NCBI GenBank assembly: GCA_934726055.1
Contig: CAKVCZ010000010.1
Span: 33,752-97,751 of the forward strand
Reading direction: 5' to 3'
DNA length: 64,000 nucleotides
Origin: an uncultured Candidatus Melainabacteria bacterium
GTDB lineage: Bacteria; Cyanobacteriota; Vampirovibrionia; Gastranaerophilales; Gastranaerophilaceae
Shown: positions 44,391 to 53,574 of the stretch, piece after piece
How the letters are laid out: every line of letters starts with the position of its first letter
How positions within the stretch are numbered: position 1 is the first letter of the stretch
The notes under the pieces: generated by a model
Database searches by the model: none
What the model saw: the letters and a program-made list of their open reading frames with translations, nothing else
What the model was told of the DNA's origin: nothing
Position numbers and translations under genes: made by a program

Positions 44391-47033
44391 TTATGCCTTT
44401 AACAGATTTACAAATTCTTCAATTGCTTTTTGTTGATTTGATAATTCTTCAATTTTTGCTTTTGTTTCATCAACAAGTTCTTGAGGAGCTTTTTCAACAA
44501 ATTTTGGATTATTGATTCTTCCTTCAAGAGAAGATTTTTCTTTTAATAATTTATCTAATTTTTTATTTTGTCTTGCGATTTCTGCATCCATATCAATTAA
44601 GTTTTCTAATGGAACTATAATTTTTGAAGCTGATACAACTGCAGTTGCACTTTTCTTAGATGTATTATCAGTATTTTCTATAAATTTAACATCTTCAACT
44701 CTTGCCAATCTTCTTAAATATGGAATTACAGCCTCAAATACAGCTTTTTCATCTTTTTGAGCCAATACTTCAATATTCACTTTGATTGATGGAGAAATAT
44801 TGAAACTTTGACGAACATTTCTTAATGATGTGATTGTTTCAAAAACTATTTCCATTTCTTTTGCTTCAGTTGGGAACTTAAATTCATCTTTATATTGTGG
44901 ATATTCAGCCCTAATCAAAGCATCTGTATCACATTTTACATCTAATACCTGCCATATTTTTTCAGTAATATGAGGCATTATAGGGTGTAATAATCTCAAA
45001 GACATATCTAAAACATATTTTAACATTCTTTGAGTATTCAATTTTAATTTTTCATCCTGTAATTGAATTTTTGCAATTTCTACATACCAATCACAATATT
45101 GATTCCAGAAGAAATCATACATCACATGTGCCATTTCACCAATTCTGTAATTTTTAACATTTTCGTTTACAAGTTTAACTGTTTCGTTCAATTTATCCAA
45201 AATCCACTTGTCGGCTATTGTCAAATTATTCATATCAACAGGGCTATTATCAACACCATCCAAGTTCATAAGAACAAATCTTGACGCGTTCCAAATTTTA
45301 TTTGCAAAATTTCTGCCATATTCAAAACGTTCATCAGAAATTTTTATATCTTGACCACCGTATGTGCAAAGTGAAGTTAGAGTGAATCTCAAAGCATCAC
45401 AGCCGTATTTGTCAATAATTTTTACAGGGTCAATAGTGTTGCCTTTTGATTTCGACATTTTTTGACCTTTTTCATCTCTAATTAAACCGTGAATATAAAC
45501 AGTACCAAATGGAGCTTTGCCTGTGAATTCCAAGCCCATCGTAATCATTCTTGCAACCCAGAAGAAAATAATATCAAAACCTGTTACAAGAACGCTTGTA
45601 GGGTAGAATTTTTTGAAATCATCCGTTTCAGTTTGAGGGAATCCCATAGTAGAGAATGGCCACAACCCAGAAGAAAACCAAGTATCAAGGCAATCTGTAT
45701 CCTGTGTATAATGTTCAGGATCCGGATTTTCCTTAGCTACAACCATTTCACCTGTTTGATTATGATAATATGCAGGAATTTGATGTCCCCACCACAACTG
45801 ACGTGAAATACACCAATCTCTGATATTTTCCATCCAACCTAAATAGTTCTTAGTCCAACGTTCAGGAACAAATTTAATTCTGCCATCTTTAACTGCTGCA
45901 ATAGCTTCTTTTGCTAATGGTTCCATCTTTACAAACCATTGTTCAGATAGTAATGGTTCAATTGTTGTATTACAACGTTGGCATTTACCCACATTGTGCT
46001 CATGTTCTGTAATTCTGATTAATGAATTGTTCAAACTTAACAATCCAACTGTTTTTTCACGAGCTTCATATCTGTCTAACCCTTGTACATCAGGGTGAAC
46101 TTCAGAACAAGCCTTCATTTTACCTTGTTCATCAATAACCCAAATTGGTTTTAATCCATGACGTTTACCTACTTCATAATCGTTTGGATCATGAGCAGGT
46201 GTAATTTTTACAGCACCTGTTCCAAAAGATTTATCAACATATTCATCTGCAATAATCGGAATCCTTCTATTTGATAAAGGAACATAAACATATTTACCTA
46301 CTAAATCTTTGTATTTATAGTCTTTTGGATTAACGGCAATAGCAACATCCCCAAACATAGTTTCAGGACGAGTTGTTGCAACTACAATTGCACCCTGTTC
46401 ATCACATAGTGGATAAGAAATTTCCCACAAATGACCTTTTTCTGTTTCGTATTCTGTTTCAATATCAGAAATAGCTGATTGACAACGAGGACACCAGTTT
46501 ACAATGTATGCACCCTTATAAATTAATCCTTTTTCGTACAATTTTACAAAAACTTCTTTAACAGCTTCTGAACAACCTTCATCAAAAGTAAATCTTTCTC
46601 TTGAACGGTCAAAAGAAACTCCTAAACGTTTGCATTGGTCTAGAATAGCTGATTTATGCTCATTTGTCCACTTCCAAGTTTCTTCCAAAAATTTTTCACG
46701 ACCTAAATCAAAACGAGATTTACCTTCAGCCCTTAATTTTTTTTCAACAACGGCTTGGGTTGCAATACCTGCGTGGTCAGTTCCTGGAATCCAAAGAGCC
46801 TCATAACCTGCCATTCTGTGATAACGAGTTAAAATATCTTGCAAAGTTTCATCCAAAGCGTGTCCCATATGTAACACACCTGTAACATTTGGTGGTGGAA
46901 TAACCATTGAATATGCAGGTTTTGGTGATTTTGCATCAGCTTTAAAATAATCACCTTTTTCCCAAAATTCATATATTTCTTTTTCTGTTTGTAACGCATC
47001 ATAAACTGTTGGTAAATCGTTAATATTTGTCAT
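44391..47033 (-). CDS. valS: Valyl-tRNA synthetase
   Basis: 880 residues, class I synthetase. The HIGH motif is PPPNVTGVLHMGHALDE (about 47-63). KMSKS is GQKMSKSKGNTIDP (about 520-533). The editing domain spans about 180-350, with VVATTRPETMFGDVA. Zn knuckle cysteines (NWCPRCQSAI and CQRCNTTIEP) are present. The C-terminal tRNA-binding coiled coil (about 820-880) is complete. The ATG at 47031-47033 has AAGGA upstream; an in-frame start 14 codons earlier lacks this. Confidence 0.96.
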   Translation of the reverse strand: MTNINDLPTVYDALQTEKEIYEFWEKGDYFKADAKSPKPAYSMVIPPPNVTGVLHMGHALDETLQDILTRYHRMAGYEALWIPGTDHAGIATQAVVEKKLRAEGKSRFDLGREKFLEETWKWTNEHKSAILDQCKRLGVSFDRSRERFTFDEGCSEAVKEVFVKLYEKGLIYKGAYIVNWCPRCQSAISDIETEYETEKGHLWEISYPLCDEQGAIVVATTRPETMFGDVAIAVNPKDYKYKDLVGKYVYVPLSNRRIPIIADEYVDKSFGTGAVKITPAHDPNDYEVGKRHGLKPIWVIDEQGKMKACSEVHPDVQGLDRYEAREKTVGLLSLNNSLIRITEHEHNVGKCQRCNTTIEPLLSEQWFVKMEPLAKEAIAAVKDGRIKFVPERWTKNYLGWMENIRDWCISRQLWWGHQIPAYYHNQTGEMVVAKENPDPEHYTQDTDCLDTWFSSGLWPFSTMGFPQTETDDFKKFYPTSVLVTGFDIIFFWVARMITMGLEFTGKAPFGTVYIHGLIRDEKGQKMSKSKGNTIDPVKIIDKYGCDALRFTLTSLCTYGGQDIKISDERFEYGRNFANKIWNASRFVLMNLDGVDNSPVDMNNLTIADKWILDKLNETVKLVNENVKNYRIGEMAHVMYDFFWNQYCDWYVEIAKIQLQDEKLKLNTQRMLKYVLDMSLRLLHPIMPHITEKIWQVLDVKCDTDALIRAEYPQYKDEFKFPTEAKEMEIVFETITSLRNVRQSFNISPSIKVNIEVLAQKDEKAVFEAVIPYLRRLARVEDVKFIENTDNTSKKSATAVVSASKIIVPLENLIDMDAEIARQNKKLDKLLKEKSSLEGRINNPKFVEKAPQELVDETKAKIEELSNQQKAIEEFVNLLKA

Positions 47034-47173
47034 TTTTGTTTCCTTTTTCTTCCAAAACAAAAATACCACAAACACGCAACCGCGTAAAGATTATCTTTAC
47101 AGAATTCGTAATATTACAAATTTAAAAACCACTATTATGACTAAGAAAAAATTTAGTAATTATCGAAAGTTTC

Positions 47174-48328
47174 TTATTTTATATCTTCGTAGATTCTTCC
47201 GACAACTTCTTCCCAAGTGGTTTTTTGACGGAAAAGTTTTACACTTTTATACCAATCACATTTTGAAATATCCATGTGCCATCGCCAATCGTAATTTTTA
47301 GGTAAAATTATATAACACTTTTTACCCATTGCTCCTGCCAAATGACCAACTGAAGTATCGTTACAAATTACAATATCCAAATTTTCCATTGCAGCAGCTG
47401 TATCTGCAAAATCTTTAAAAGTATGCCCTAAATCAATAATATCATAAGGTAACAAATCCTTTAATTGTTCAACCCCATCCATAACTTGGATAGAATATAC
47501 TTGAGTTTTCTCAAGTTCAAAGATTTTTGCATAACTTGATGCATTAATTGCTCTTTCAGCACCAATAAGAGTGTTTCCCTGCCATTTTATACCAATTTTT
47601 AACTTATCATTGTTAAAATATTTTTCTTTGTATAAATTTGCTTTTCTCTTTGGTCCATGCAAAAACGGTTTTCCATCAAGAAAAATTGTTTCATTATTTA
47701 GACCAAGTAAATACGGTAAAGTCATTATAGGGCACTGATAATCGCACATTTTTGCCATTTCATCAGTAAATCGCATTATCACTTGAACTTTACCTTTATT
47801 TTCTGCAAATAATGATAATAACTGTACTTGCGGTTTAAAATAAACTTTTTTACAACGATTTGCAAGGAGTTCAAGATACCTATAACACATTATGGTATCT
47901 CCCAAACCTGCTTCATAATACACATACACCGTTTTATCCGTTAAATCTTCACCTTGCCAAAACGGAATGTTTAAAAATTTTTGTTGATACAACTGTATTT
48001 GCGTTTTTATAGCATTTTCTCTGCTTATTCTATGTTCAAAATTTTCAAACCCTTTTTCATAGTCTTTATTTTTAAAATTTGCAGTTGCTAAAAAGTATTT
48101 TGCCTCAATATCGTTAGGTTCAGCTTTTAGGTAATTTTCTAAACACACAATGCCGTCATTTTGTCTATCTAAGTCCATATATACAAATGCCAGATTAAAG
48201 TAAACTTCGGGGAGTTTATCTGTCATTTTCAAGATTTCTTCATAACAATTCGCAGATTTTTCCAATTCACCATTTGCCTTAAAATCCTGAGCTGAATTAA
48301 ATAACTGTAAAACTTTTTGTGTATCCAT
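47174..48328 (-). CDS. TPR domain fused to GT9/OGT-like glycosyltransferase
   Basis: 384 residues. The N-terminal half has TPRs (LEKSANCYEEILKMTDKLPE, QNDGIVCLENYLKAEPND). The C-terminal half is a glycosyltransferase-like domain with VYVYYEAGLGDTIMCYRYL, KIGIKWQGN (about 257-265) and the donor-site segment DIVICNDTSVGHLAGAMGKK (about 330-349), as in TPR-heptosyltransferase-like proteins. Protein or polysaccharide glycosylation is likely. The ATG at 48326-48328 was preferred to a TTG 13 codons upstream; neither has a clear ribosome-binding site. It is divergent from the calpain-like gene. Confidence 0.75.
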   Translation of the reverse strand: MDTQKVLQLFNSAQDFKANGELEKSANCYEEILKMTDKLPEVYFNLAFVYMDLDRQNDGIVCLENYLKAEPNDIEAKYFLATANFKNKDYEKGFENFEHRISRENAIKTQIQLYQQKFLNIPFWQGEDLTDKTVYVYYEAGLGDTIMCYRYLELLANRCKKVYFKPQVQLLSLFAENKGKVQVIMRFTDEMAKMCDYQCPIMTLPYLLGLNNETIFLDGKPFLHGPKRKANLYKEKYFNNDKLKIGIKWQGNTLIGAERAINASSYAKIFELEKTQVYSIQVMDGVEQLKDLLPYDIIDLGHTFKDFADTAAAMENLDIVICNDTSVGHLAGAMGKKCYIILPKNYDWRWHMDISKCDWYKSVKLFRQKTTWEEVVGRIYEDIK

Positions 48329-48493
48329 ACTATCTTTTGACTTTACTATAAATTTTAAATTTTTCAATCATTTAAAAGTATGGTGAAATTCACATAATGT
48401 AAATAAATGTAAATGCAAAAATTAAAATTTCTAAAGATTTTATTATTACATCCGAAAATATAAACAGAGATAATTGAAAAAGAGGTTAATGTT

Positions 48494-50584
48494 ATGACAC
48501 CAACAAATCCAAGAGTACCTGATTTTTTAGGAATATATAAACCTGCAAATAATACATCTACAACTACAACAGGAGAACCTGCGAAAAACAGTAATACACA
48601 AGATGCTATTTTTAATTTTGGAGAAAATAATCAACGTCCAAGTGGTTTAGGTATTGAAAAACAATCTAATCCAGAACCCAAAGAATTATCATTAAAAGAA
48701 CAAAAAGCTCAAGCAAAAGCTCAACTAAAAGAATTAAAAGAGATTGCTCGTGCGTTAAAAAAAGAAGCAGCAAAAAAAGATGCCTCAGATGAGGTTAAAC
48801 AAGCTGCAATTCAGGCACAAAAAGATGTTGACGCTCAAGCGAAAAAAACTTATCAAATAAGAAAAGCTTATGCAAAATCAATTGGTCAAGAATTTGAACA
48901 TGCAAATAAACCAGAAAATTCTAATCAAAAAGATACCAATAAAAAAGTAGTACAACAAGAGCCAGAAAACAAACCAAAAACAAAAATTTCAGATAAGAAA
49001 CAACCAAATAAAACAACTCAAAATCAAGTAAGCGAACAAAAAACTACTCAGAAACAAGTTAATAACCCACCTGTACAAAACACTACTGAACAAAAAACGA
49101 CACAAGTAAGAGTTTCAACGCAGAATAGTTCACCTGTTCCTAAAAATTATAGCAGCTATGAACCTCAACAGAATAGTACTTTGGCAAGTTTTATGCCTAA
49201 AGAAAACAACGTTTGTGATGAAAAAGCTCAATATTCTTCTCAATACGATTTGGGGGATTCAAATCCTAATTCTGATGTAAAGCAAACACAAAATTTTATA
49301 AATAAGCTTAAAACACAAATAACGAAAATTTCAGGAGTAACTCAAGATAATGTTTCTGTGAATAATAATATTTCAGAACAGAAACAAAGTCAAAACATTT
49401 CTCCTATGCCTAAAAATTACAGCAGCTACAAACCTGAAGAAGCAAGTTATCCTCAAGCAAGTTTCATGCCTGAAGAAAACAACGTTTGCGATGAAAGAGC
49501 ACTATATTCTTCACAATATGAATTAAGCTCTGACACAAATCCTGTTCAAAAACAAGAAACACAAGAACCACAAAAAGTAGAACCTGATAAAAATGGCAAA
49601 ATAGTTATTGAAGATAAAGATGCATGTAATGAATTTGAAAAAGCATCTAAAAAAGAAATGAAAGGTGCATTTTCTGTTCAAAAAATTAATAATGGAGAAA
49701 GCTGTGAAGTTGATTTTGACGCAAACACAAATAATACAACTCACGATGTAAGAGATAATTCCACACTGGATGATATCATTGATTATTTTACAGATGAAAA
49801 TAAACTTGACTATTCAACAGTTGACGGAAAATTAGGCGAATATTATCAAGGTCTTGGCGACTGCTATTTGTTAACTTCTGTTAGAGATAGTCAGGTTGAT
49901 TTGAGCAAACTAATAACCTCAAAAGGCGGAGATAACAAACCTCCTTATGAAGTAAAGTTTCCAACACAAGACAAAAAACTTCAACCGTACGCAACTCAAA
50001 TAGTAACCGCTGAAGATTTGGAAAAGAATAATTTTTCAAAAGGAGATGTTGATGTAAGAATTATCGAAGTAGCTTTAAATAAAGCTATCGGTAAGCAAGT
50101 TACAAATAAAATTGCAGAATTATCTAAGCAAACAGGTTCAAAACAGGAATTACGAGAAGCAGTAAGAAAAGCTCTTGTTGATGTTGAATTACCTAATAAA
50201 CCAAAGAAAGTTGCTTTCCTTGAAGGTGGTTCTGTCGTTCAAACAAAAGAAATTTTAACAGGAACAAAACGTCAAATTCATTATTTAGCAAAAGAAGATC
50301 CTAAAGATATTGAACAACTTATAAAAGCAGGTACAATTACTGCTTTAGGAATACACAATACATCCTCTGTAAATATTGGCTGGTTCGATAAAAACAAACT
50401 AATATCCGGACACGCATATTCTATAAAAGATGTAAAAACCGACGAAAACGGTGAAACAACTTTTACTATTTACAGTAACTGGACACCTTCTGGTCTGCTT
50501 GGCTCATATTCTTCATTAGAAATAAAAGAAAACGTAAAACTTGCGGATCTAATGAAATATAAAGATAATATTCATCTGGAATAA
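48494..50584 (+). CDS. Calpain-like cysteine protease with low-complexity N-terminal region
   Basis: 696 residues. The C-terminal domain (about 440-696) carries the calpain (peptidase C2) triad: Cys457 in QGLGDCYLL (calpains QGxLGDCW), His640 in SGHAYSIKDV (calpains GHAYSV) and Asn662 in YSNWTPSG (calpains NPWG). The 22-residue His-Asn distance agrees with calpains. Residues 60-300 are low-complexity, rich in Gln, Asn, Thr, Lys and Pro, with a coiled coil at about 65-110. Two near-identical repeats of about 45 residues occur at 213-258 and 303-347 (PKNYSSY, NNVCDE, YSSQY). No signal peptide is present. AGAGG is upstream of the ATG. It could be a secreted effector or an internal protease; the target is unknown. 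Confidence 0.75.
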   Translation: MTPTNPRVPDFLGIYKPANNTSTTTTGEPAKNSNTQDAIFNFGENNQRPSGLGIEKQSNPEPKELSLKEQKAQAKAQLKELKEIARALKKEAAKKDASDEVKQAAIQAQKDVDAQAKKTYQIRKAYAKSIGQEFEHANKPENSNQKDTNKKVVQQEPENKPKTKISDKKQPNKTTQNQVSEQKTTQKQVNNPPVQNTTEQKTTQVRVSTQNSSPVPKNYSSYEPQQNSTLASFMPKENNVCDEKAQYSSQYDLGDSNPNSDVKQTQNFINKLKTQITKISGVTQDNVSVNNNISEQKQSQNISPMPKNYSSYKPEEASYPQASFMPEENNVCDERALYSSQYELSSDTNPVQKQETQEPQKVEPDKNGKIVIEDKDACNEFEKASKKEMKGAFSVQKINNGESCEVDFDANTNNTTHDVRDNSTLDDIIDYFTDENKLDYSTVDGKLGEYYQGLGDCYLLTSVRDSQVDLSKLITSKGGDNKPPYEVKFPTQDKKLQPYATQIVTAEDLEKNNFSKGDVDVRIIEVALNKAIGKQVTNKIAELSKQTGSKQELREAVRKALVDVELPNKPKKVAFLEGGSVVQTKEILTGTKRQIHYLAKEDPKDIEQLIKAGTITALGIHNTSSVNIGWFDKNKLISGHAYSIKDVKTDENGETTFTIYSNWTPSGLLGSYSSLEIKENVKLADLMKYKDNIHLE

Positions 50585-50585
50585 G

Positions 50586-51920
50586 CTACTGCTTCTTTTT
50601 GTCAGAACGTTCTCGAACTGAAATTCTTATCGGAGTTCCAAAAAAACCAAAAGCTTCTCTGAGTTTATTTTCTAAATAACGCTTGTAATGATCTTTCATT
50701 AAATCCGCATTATTTGCAAAGATAACAAACGTAGGCGGTTTTACATTCACTTGAGTTGTGTACATAATCTTTAAACGTTTTGTTTTAACACTTTGTGGAG
50801 GATTCATTAAGTATGCTTCGTTTACAATTTTATTTAACAAACCTGTAGAAATTCGTTTTGTGCATTGTTCGTAAACATCCATTGATTTTTCATAGATTTG
50901 ATTCAATCTTTGTTTTGTAACAGCACTTATATATATCTTTGGAGCATAACTTAAAAATGGAATTTCATTAACCAAATTTTTCTCAAATTGGCTAACAGTG
51001 TTAGATTGTTTATTTTCAATTAAATCCCATTTATTTATAGCAATTATTAAACCTTTTCCAGCTTCTGTTATAATTGATGATATTTTTTTATCCTGATCAG
51101 AAATACCTTCTGTTGCATCAATTACAAGAATTGCAATATCGCACTCTTTTATTGAATTTATTGCTCTGTCAACAGCAAACTTTTCAACACCATAATCCAC
51201 TTTTGCTTTTTTTCTAATACCTGCTGTATCAATTATAGTAAATTCCTGTTCCTTGTAAGTTAATTTGCTGTCAATACTATCTCTTGTTGTACCTGATACA
51301 TCTGATACAATTACCCTTTGTTTGCCAAGCAATGCATTTACTATTGAAGATTTTCCGGCATTTGGTCTGCCAACAATAGCAAGCTTTATATCTGTATCTT
51401 CTTCTTGTTCATCATCAACTTCAAAATCTTCAGTTAACATTTCAAGCAAATCACCAACACCACCTGAACCGTGGAGAGCCGATATTCCAATTGGTTCACC
51501 CAAAGCAAGTGAATAAAATTCACTTGTGTAAAGAGCTTGAGAAGGACTATCGACTTTATTTACAGCCAAAAACACAGGTTTTTTACTTTGACGTAAAATA
51601 TTTGCGATATCTTCATCAACAGGAGTAACCCCGTCTTTTCCGTCAACAATAAAAATAATTTTTTCAGCCTCATCACAAGCAATTTTTGCCTGATCATAAA
51701 TAGATACCATTATTTCATCTTCATCTCCGGGGATAATTCCGCCTGTGTCAATAACGGTAAACCATCTGTTTTGCCATTCTACATCAAAATAAATTCTATC
51801 ACGTGTAACACCGGGCATATCGTCAACTATTGACTGACGTCTTCCCACAAGACGATTCACAAATGTAGATTTTCCTACATTCGGACGTCCAACTATCGCA
51901 ACTATCGGTTTTCTTTTCAT
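50586..51920 (-). CDS. der: Ribosome biogenesis GTPase Der
   Basis: 444 residues. Two tandem GTPase domains: G1 GRPNVGKST (about 10-18) with DTGG and NKVD, and second G1 GRPNAGKSS (about 186-194) with DTAG and NKWD. A C-terminal KH-like domain spans about 350-444. It acts in 50S assembly. The ATG has no Shine-Dalgarno sequence; TAGAAT ends seven bases upstream, suggesting a leaderless message. It is divergent from mazG in a 75-base shared region. Confidence 0.95.
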   Translation of the reverse strand: MKRKPIVAIVGRPNVGKSTFVNRLVGRRQSIVDDMPGVTRDRIYFDVEWQNRWFTVIDTGGIIPGDEDEIMVSIYDQAKIACDEAEKIIFIVDGKDGVTPVDEDIANILRQSKKPVFLAVNKVDSPSQALYTSEFYSLALGEPIGISALHGSGGVGDLLEMLTEDFEVDDEQEEDTDIKLAIVGRPNAGKSSIVNALLGKQRVIVSDVSGTTRDSIDSKLTYKEQEFTIIDTAGIRKKAKVDYGVEKFAVDRAINSIKECDIAILVIDATEGISDQDKKISSIITEAGKGLIIAINKWDLIENKQSNTVSQFEKNLVNEIPFLSYAPKIYISAVTKQRLNQIYEKSMDVYEQCTKRISTGLLNKIVNEAYLMNPPQSVKTKRLKIMYTTQVNVKPPTFVIFANNADLMKDHYKRYLENKLREAFGFFGTPIRISVRERSDKKKQ

Positions 51921-51927
51921 AGTTATT

Positions 51928-51933
51928 ATTCTA
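51928..51933 (-). promoter_or_regulatory. Extended -10 of der
   Basis: On the minus strand TGATAGAAT (TGnTAGAAT) with seven bases before the ATG at 51920. Leaderless transcription is predicted. Confidence 0.5.
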
Positions 51934-51960
51934 TCATAAAGAAATCTAAAAAATAAATTA

Positions 51961-51989
51961 TTGATTATTTTTTATTGATACGATAAAAT
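51961..51989 (+). promoter_or_regulatory. Promoter of mazG, leaderless
   Basis: TTGATT (51961-51966), 17-base spacer and TAAAAT (51984-51989), with only six bases before the ATG at 51996 and no ribosome-binding site. Confidence 0.6.
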
Positions 51990-51995
51990 TCAGTT

Positions 51996-52772
51996 ATGAA
52001 GTACAAAAATTTAGAAGAATTAATTGAAGTTATAAGAACTTTACGCTCAGAAAACGGTTGTCCTTGGGATAGAGAACAAACTCATACATCCCTTCGACCT
52101 AATATGCTTGAAGAAGCTTACGAAGCTGTTGATGCAATTGACGAAAAAGATGCGAACCACTTAAGAGAAGAACTCGGTGATGTTCTGTTACAAGTACTCT
52201 TACATTCTCAAATAGCAGATGAAAATGGTGATTTTAACATTGAAGATGTCGCAAAAGAATTAAAAGATAAACTTATTCACAGACACCCACATGTTTTCGG
52301 AAATGCAAAAGTGAACTCCGCCGATGATGTTGTAGTCAATTGGGATTTATTAAAAAAAGAAGAGAAAAAGGACAGAAAATCACAAATGGACGGAATTTCA
52401 AGAAGTCAATCCGCACTAATGACAGCTCAAAAGATTTCCAAACGTGCAGTTAAAGTAGGCTTTGAATGGGATAAAGTCGAAACTCTTTGGGATTGCGTTA
52501 ATTCTGAAATGGAAGAATTTAAAGAAGCTGTAAATGAAAAAAATATATCCCACATGGAAGATGAAATGGGAGATATACTTTTTGCAACAGTTAATTTAGC
52601 AAGATGGCATAAACTTGATGCAGAACAGTGTCTAATTTCTGCAAACAAAAAATTTGAAAAAAGATTCAGAAAGATGGAAGAACTAGCTCAAAAACCTCTA
52701 GCTGAATACTCTTTTGAAGAATTTGATTCTCTTTGGAAACAGGCGAAAAAAGAACTCGCAAAAACAATTTAG
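51996..52772 (+). CDS. mazG: Nucleoside triphosphate pyrophosphohydrolase MazG
   Basis: 258 residues, the two-domain MazG length. The first domain has CPWDREQTHTSLRPNMLEEAYE (about 22-43) and REELGDVLLQVLLHSQIA (about 61-78), the Mg-binding EExxE-EhhD pattern. The second has EEFKEAV and EDEMGDILFATVNLARW (about 185-201). It hydrolyses NTPs, including (d)NTP house-cleaning substrates. There is no Shine-Dalgarno sequence; see promoter. The gene ends at a strong terminator. Confidence 0.93.
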   Translation: MKYKNLEELIEVIRTLRSENGCPWDREQTHTSLRPNMLEEAYEAVDAIDEKDANHLREELGDVLLQVLLHSQIADENGDFNIEDVAKELKDKLIHRHPHVFGNAKVNSADDVVVNWDLLKKEEKKDRKSQMDGISRSQSALMTAQKISKRAVKVGFEWDKVETLWDCVNSEMEEFKEAVNEKNISHMEDEMGDILFATVNLARWHKLDAEQCLISANKKFEKRFRKMEELAQKPLAEYSFEEFDSLWKQAKKELAKTI

Positions 52773-52788
52773 AAAGCATTCAAAATAA

Positions 52789-52824
52789 AAACTGCCGGAC
52801 TTTTAATTAAAAGTCCGGCAGTTT
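52789..52824. terminator. Bidirectional intrinsic terminator
   Basis: Perfect 16-bp stem (52789-52804 with 52809-52824) with core ACTGCCGGACT and AATT loop, between the convergent mazG and hsp20 genes. Confidence 0.9.
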
Positions 52825-52863
52825 CATAATTAATAATATTTAATAACTATTACAGAATCAAAA

Positions 52864-53289
52864 TTATTCAATATTTAATTTTGTTGTATTCTTTCTTTCC
52901 ATCATTTTTTTCAATGTAATTTTCAAAATACCGTTGTTAAATTCACATCTTGAATTTTCATTATCAATTTCTTTTTCAAATTCAAGAGTTTTTTCAATTT
53001 TACCATATCTGATATTTGAATAATGCATTGTTTCATTTTCTTGTAAATCTTCTTGTTTTAATTCAGCTGAAACTGTTAAAATTCTATCTTCAATTTCAAT
53101 ATTGATATCTTGTTTTTCAACACCAGGTAATTGAAGTTTTATAATATATTCATTTTCGTTTTCTCTAATTTCGCTCAATGGAGAAAGTTCATTTGTTTCA
53201 TTCGCCATAACTGCATTCCAAAGAGTTTCCAAATTTCTGCGAACATCTGTGTAACTTTCAGGATTTCTTTCAATAATACTAAATCTCAT
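52864..53289 (-). CDS. Small heat-shock protein (Hsp20)
   Basis: 141 residues with the alpha-crystallin domain (about 40-135): IRENENEYIIKLQLPGVEKQ (about 42-61), ILTVSAELKQ and a C-terminal GILKITLKKMMER. This ATP-independent chaperone holds unfolding proteins. AAGGAGG precedes the ATG. No CIRCE-like operator was found upstream. The usual C-terminal IxI tail is not obvious. Confidence 0.92.
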   Translation of the reverse strand: MRFSIIERNPESYTDVRRNLETLWNAVMANETNELSPLSEIRENENEYIIKLQLPGVEKQDINIEIEDRILTVSAELKQEDLQENETMHYSNIRYGKIEKTLEFEKEIDNENSRCEFNNGILKITLKKMMERKNTTKLNIE

Positions 53290-53531
53290 GATAAATACCT
53301 CCTTATAATTAATTATTGTTTATCTCATCTACATTATTGTTATAACACTTTTTTTAATAAAACTTAGATTTTTTAACAATTAATTAATTATTGAAAGATT
53401 ATTATAAGAAACAAATGACAGAATAATTGTTTAATTCACATCATTGCACGGATTGGAACGACAAAATAAACGTTATAATCACGTTATATGTTATCATTAT
53501 ATGTTAAATCTAAGTAATCCGGAAATAGTAT

Positions 53532-53548
53532 GGATTGCTACGAAAATC
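53532..53548. repeat. Short copy of dispersed repeat (inverted)
   Basis: GGATTGCTACGAAAATC is the reverse complement, with one to two changes, of the segment TGATTTTCGTGGCAATC at 33083-33100. The 285-base gap 53290-53574 otherwise shows only small AT-rich direct repeats (GTTATAATC/GTTATATG) and no gene. Confidence 0.55.
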
Positions 53549-53574
53549 AAAACTTTTTAGTAGACTTGTATACT

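Noticed and set aside
47083..47100. Hairpin GTAAAGATTATCTTTAC upstream of valS as a T-box or attenuator
   Set aside because: It is short, there is no specifier-loop or T-box sequence, and no terminator/antiterminator pair.
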